This document shows, piece by piece, positions 4,986 through 7,527 of a DNA stretch of 7,527 nucleotides (its first letter is position 1; every line of letters begins with the position of its first letter). The notes beneath the pieces were generated by a model. It did not search any database. It had not been told where the DNA came from and was given only the letters and a program-made list of their open reading frames with translations. This DNA is from an uncultured Collinsella sp. (GTDB lineage Bacteria > Actinomycetota > Coriobacteriia > Coriobacteriales > Coriobacteriaceae): positions 1 through 7,527 of the forward strand of contig URNU01000061.1 of assembly GCA_900549275.1 (NCBI GenBank), written 5' to 3'. The position numbers were made by a program, and so were the translations under genes.

Positions 4986-7527
4986 CTACACCGTGTACTG
5001 CGGCAGGTCCTGCAGGGCGATGACGTCCATGCCCATGTCGTTGGCGCTGCCGTGACCCTGCTGGTCCTCGCGCACCGCCTCGATGGCACTCACATACGTG
5101 TTGGCGGCAGACATCGCGGTCACGCAGGTTACGCCGCGGCGCACGGCCTCGGTACGCAGCAGGTAGCCATCGCCACGCGAGCCCGGGCCGTACGGCGTGT
5201 TGATGATCACCGCGATCTTGCCATCGGCGATGAGGTCACCGATGTTGGGGCGCTCGCCGTCGTGCGGACCGCTGATCTTTTCCACGACCTCACATGTCAC
5301 GTTGCCTCCGCGCAGCACACGCGCCGTACCCTCGGTGGAGCAGATGTCAAAGCCCAAGTAGCGCAGGATACGGGCGACCGAAAGGATATGGCGCTTGTCG
5401 CGGTCGCACACGCTAATGAACACCTTGCCACAGCTCGGGTCGGGCAGCTTGTAGTCAATCGCCAGCTGCGTCTTGGCATATGCCTCGGGATAGCTCTTGG
5501 CGATACCCATGACCTCGCCCGTCGACTTCATCTCGGGCCCCAGGATAACGTCGGCTCCCGGGAAACGGCCCCAGGGCATAACGGCTTCCTTCATGCAGAA
5601 CCAGTCCAGCTGATGCTCGTCGCTCGGCAGGCCCAGGCTCGCGATGGAATCGCCCGCCATGATACGCGCCGCGCACTTGGCCAGCGGCACGCCGGTGGCC
5701 TTGGAAATGAACGGCACGGTACGGCTGGCACGCGGGTTGGCCTCGATCACGTAAACGGTCTCGCCCTTGATGGCATACTGCACGTTGACCAGACCGCGGA
5801 CTCCCAGCGCCATCGCGATGCGGCGCGTGGTCTCGCGGAGCTTCGCCTGCAGGCTCTCGCTAAAGCTGAACGGCGGAATGCAGGTCGCGGAGTCACCGGA
5901 GTGGATACCGGCCTCCTCGATATGCTCCAGGATACCGCCGATGTAGACCTCTTCGCCGTCGCACAGGGCGTCGACGTCGGACTCAATCGCTCCCTCCAGG
6001 AAGCGATCGAGGTACACCGGGTAGTCGGGGCTAATGCGCGCAGCCTCGGCCATGTAATCGCGCAGATGCTCGGCATCGTAGGCGATCATCATGCCGCGGC
6101 CGCCCAGCACGTAGCTCGGACGCACCAGCAGCGGATAGCCGATGTGCGCGGCCACGGCCTCGGCCTCCTCAAACGAGGTGGCTTGGCCCGCCGGCGGGTA
6201 CATGATGCCCAGCTTGTCGAGCAGAGCGGCGAAGCGCTCGCGGTCCTCGGCAAAGTCGATGGCATCGGGCTTGGTGCCCATAATGTTCACGCCGCTCTCC
6301 TCGAGCATGCGCGCCAGCTTAAGCGGAGTCTGGCCGCCGAGCGTCACCACGACGCCGTCGGGTCGCTCAACATCGATGACATCCATGACGTCCTCATAGG
6401 TGAGCGGCTCAAAGTACAAGCGGTCCGAGGTGTCGTAGTCAGTCGAGACGGTCTCGGGGTTGCAGTTGACCATGATGGTCTCGAAGCCGCGGGCCGCCAG
6501 CGCGTAGCTCGCGTGCACGCAGCAGTAATCGAACTCGATACCCTGACCAATGCGGTTGGGGCCGGCGCCCAGGATCATCGCCTTGGGCTTGTCCGCCGGC
6601 GTGGTCTCGTCGGGGGCAACGCACTTCTTGGCATCCGGGCTCGTGCGGTAGATGTTCTCGTACGTCTTGTAGTGGTACTCCGTGGCGCTCGAGAACTCCG
6701 CAGCGCAGGTATCGACCGTCTTCATGCCGGGAACCACGCCCAGACCCTTGCGGTAGGCGCGCACAAAGCGCTCATCCGAGCCGGTCAGCGCGGCAATCTC
6801 GGCGTCGCTCGTGCCGTACTGCTTGAGCAGGCGCATCGCGTCGGCGTCAATGTCCTCCACACGCAGGCCGCGGATGCTCTCCTGGACCTGCACCATATCG
6901 TTGATACGGTTGAGGTACCACGGATCGATACCGCAGATGGCATGGATACGAGCGATGTCCCAGCCACGGCGCAGGGCCTCGACCACAAAGAAAATGCGGT
7001 GCTCGGTCGGGGTCGCCACGGCCTGGGCGAGCTCATCGTCGCTCAGCTTGTCGGCACCCTCCTTGCCACCGGCGCAGATACCCTGGTGACCGTCCTCCAG
7101 CGAGCGCATGGCCTTGCCAAAGGCCTCCTCAAAGGTGCGGCCGATCGCCATGATTTCGCCCACGGCCTTCATGCGCGTGGTGAGCGTGGGGTCGGTACCC
7201 TTGAACTTCTCGAAGGCAAAGCGCGGCACCTTGACCACGCAGTAGTCAATCGTGGGCTCAAAGCAGGCGGGCGTTGCCTTGGTGATGTCGTTGACGATCT
7301 CGTCGAGCGTATAGCCCACTGCCAGGCGCGCGGCGGCCTTAGCGATGGGAAAACCCGTGGCCTTGGAGGCCAGCGCGGACGAACGGCTCACGCGCGGGTT
7401 CATCTCGATGACGATCAAGCGACCGGTGTTGGGGTTCACGGCAAACTGCACGTTGGAGCCACCGGTCTCGACGCCGATCTTCTCTAGAATGGCGAGCGAG
7501 GCCACGCGCATGCGCTGATACTCAAGA
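4986..7527 (-). CDS. carB: Carbamoyl-phosphate synthase large subunit CarB, C-terminal part (5' end cut by window edge)
   Basis: CarB makes carbamoyl phosphate from bicarbonate, two ATP and ammonia delivered by CarA, feeding pyrimidine and arginine synthesis. The frame is open to the right edge: 846 residues are visible and about 270 N-terminal ones are missing compared with the roughly 1070-residue family. The Met at 7509-7511 is internal, preceded in frame by LEYQR. Numbering from it: the end of the first ATP-grasp domain with GGSNVQFAVNP (17-27) and MNPRVSRSSALASK (37-50); the oligomerisation domain, about 140-300; the second ATP-grasp domain from AMILGAGPNRIGQG (311-324) through VNCNPETVSTDYDTSD (348-363), RPSYVLGGRGM (464-474) and ANPRASRTVPFISK (591-604); and the allosteric MGS-like domain from about 695, with NTPYGPGSRGDGYLLR (771-786). 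The protein ends at TAG 4986-4988. No frameshift is visible. CarA and the promoter must lie to the right. Confidence 0.98.
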   Translation of the reverse strand, partial: LEYQRMRVASLAILEKIGVETGGSNVQFAVNPNTGRLIVIEMNPRVSRSSALASKATGFPIAKAAARLAVGYTLDEIVNDITKATPACFEPTIDYCVVKVPRFAFEKFKGTDPTLTTRMKAVGEIMAIGRTFEEAFGKAMRSLEDGHQGICAGGKEGADKLSDDELAQAVATPTEHRIFFVVEALRRGWDIARIHAICGIDPWYLNRINDMVQVQESIRGLRVEDIDADAMRLLKQYGTSDAEIAALTGSDERFVRAYRKGLGVVPGMKTVDTCAAEFSSATEYHYKTYENIYRTSPDAKKCVAPDETTPADKPKAMILGAGPNRIGQGIEFDYCCVHASYALAARGFETIMVNCNPETVSTDYDTSDRLYFEPLTYEDVMDVIDVERPDGVVVTLGGQTPLKLARMLEESGVNIMGTKPDAIDFAEDRERFAALLDKLGIMYPPAGQATSFEEAEAVAAHIGYPLLVRPSYVLGGRGMMIAYDAEHLRDYMAEAARISPDYPVYLDRFLEGAIESDVDALCDGEEVYIGGILEHIEEAGIHSGDSATCIPPFSFSESLQAKLRETTRRIAMALGVRGLVNVQYAIKGETVYVIEANPRASRTVPFISKATGVPLAKCAARIMAGDSIASLGLPSDEHQLDWFCMKEAVMPWGRFPGADVILGPEMKSTGEVMGIAKSYPEAYAKTQLAIDYKLPDPSCGKVFISVCDRDKRHILSVARILRYLGFDICSTEGTARVLRGGNVTCEVVEKISGPHDGERPNIGDLIADGKIAVIINTPYGPGSRGDGYLLRTEAVRRGVTCVTAMSAANTYVSAIEAVREDQQGHGSANDMGMDVIALQDLPQYTV

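Noticed and set aside
4851..7487. An 878-codon open frame on the plus strand opposite carB.
   Set aside because: It is the antisense shadow of carB, a common effect of high third-position GC. The translation is low-complexity, rich in His, Gly, Arg and Ala, with no recognisable motif, while the minus strand gives unmistakable CarB.

Overview
This 7.5 kb, GC-rich window (about 60% by eye) looks like core chromosome from a Coriobacteriia-type actinobacterium, with Collinsella or a close relative as the best guess. That guess rests on base composition, on the protein sequences, and on a class B sortase, an orphan CmpB-family membrane protein and a MoaE-like protein sitting among nucleotide-biosynthesis genes. 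It is inference, because no database search was possible. I see no mobile element, CRISPR array, tRNA or rRNA.

Layout, left to right. (1) 1-983, minus: the N-terminal 327 residues of PurF (amidophosphoribosyltransferase), cut by the left edge. (2) 984-1279: a divergent promoter region with a good purF -10 box. (3) 1280-2509, plus: a polytopic membrane protein of the CmpB / 'ABC-transporter type IV' family. It ends at a strong hairpin terminator (2547-2587) that can also serve the convergent genes from the right. (4) 4636 down to 2620, minus: purE, then a class B sortase, then a MoaE-like protein. These are tightly packed and probably one operon. (5) 4637-4985: a structured intergenic region holding the purE promoter with an overlapping inverted repeat, a 28-bp near-perfect hairpin, a 5-codon mini-ORF with a good ribosome-binding site, and a perfect 20-bp inverted repeat. 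(6) 4986-7527, minus: the C-terminal 846 residues of CarB (carbamoyl-phosphate synthase large subunit), cut by the right edge.

PurF makes phosphoribosylamine, the first committed step of IMP synthesis. PurE acts later in the same pathway, rearranging N5-CAIR to CAIR. CarB makes carbamoyl phosphate for pyrimidines and arginine. So the window is mainly nucleotide synthesis, with a surface-protein anchoring enzyme (sortase) and a MoaE-fold protein apparently transcribed behind purE.

I do not see a clear-cut new system. The parts most worth a second look are the 4637-4985 intergenic region, the purE-sortase-moaE grouping, the MoaE-like protein lacking one expected lysine, and an apparent insertion in the PurF glutaminase domain.
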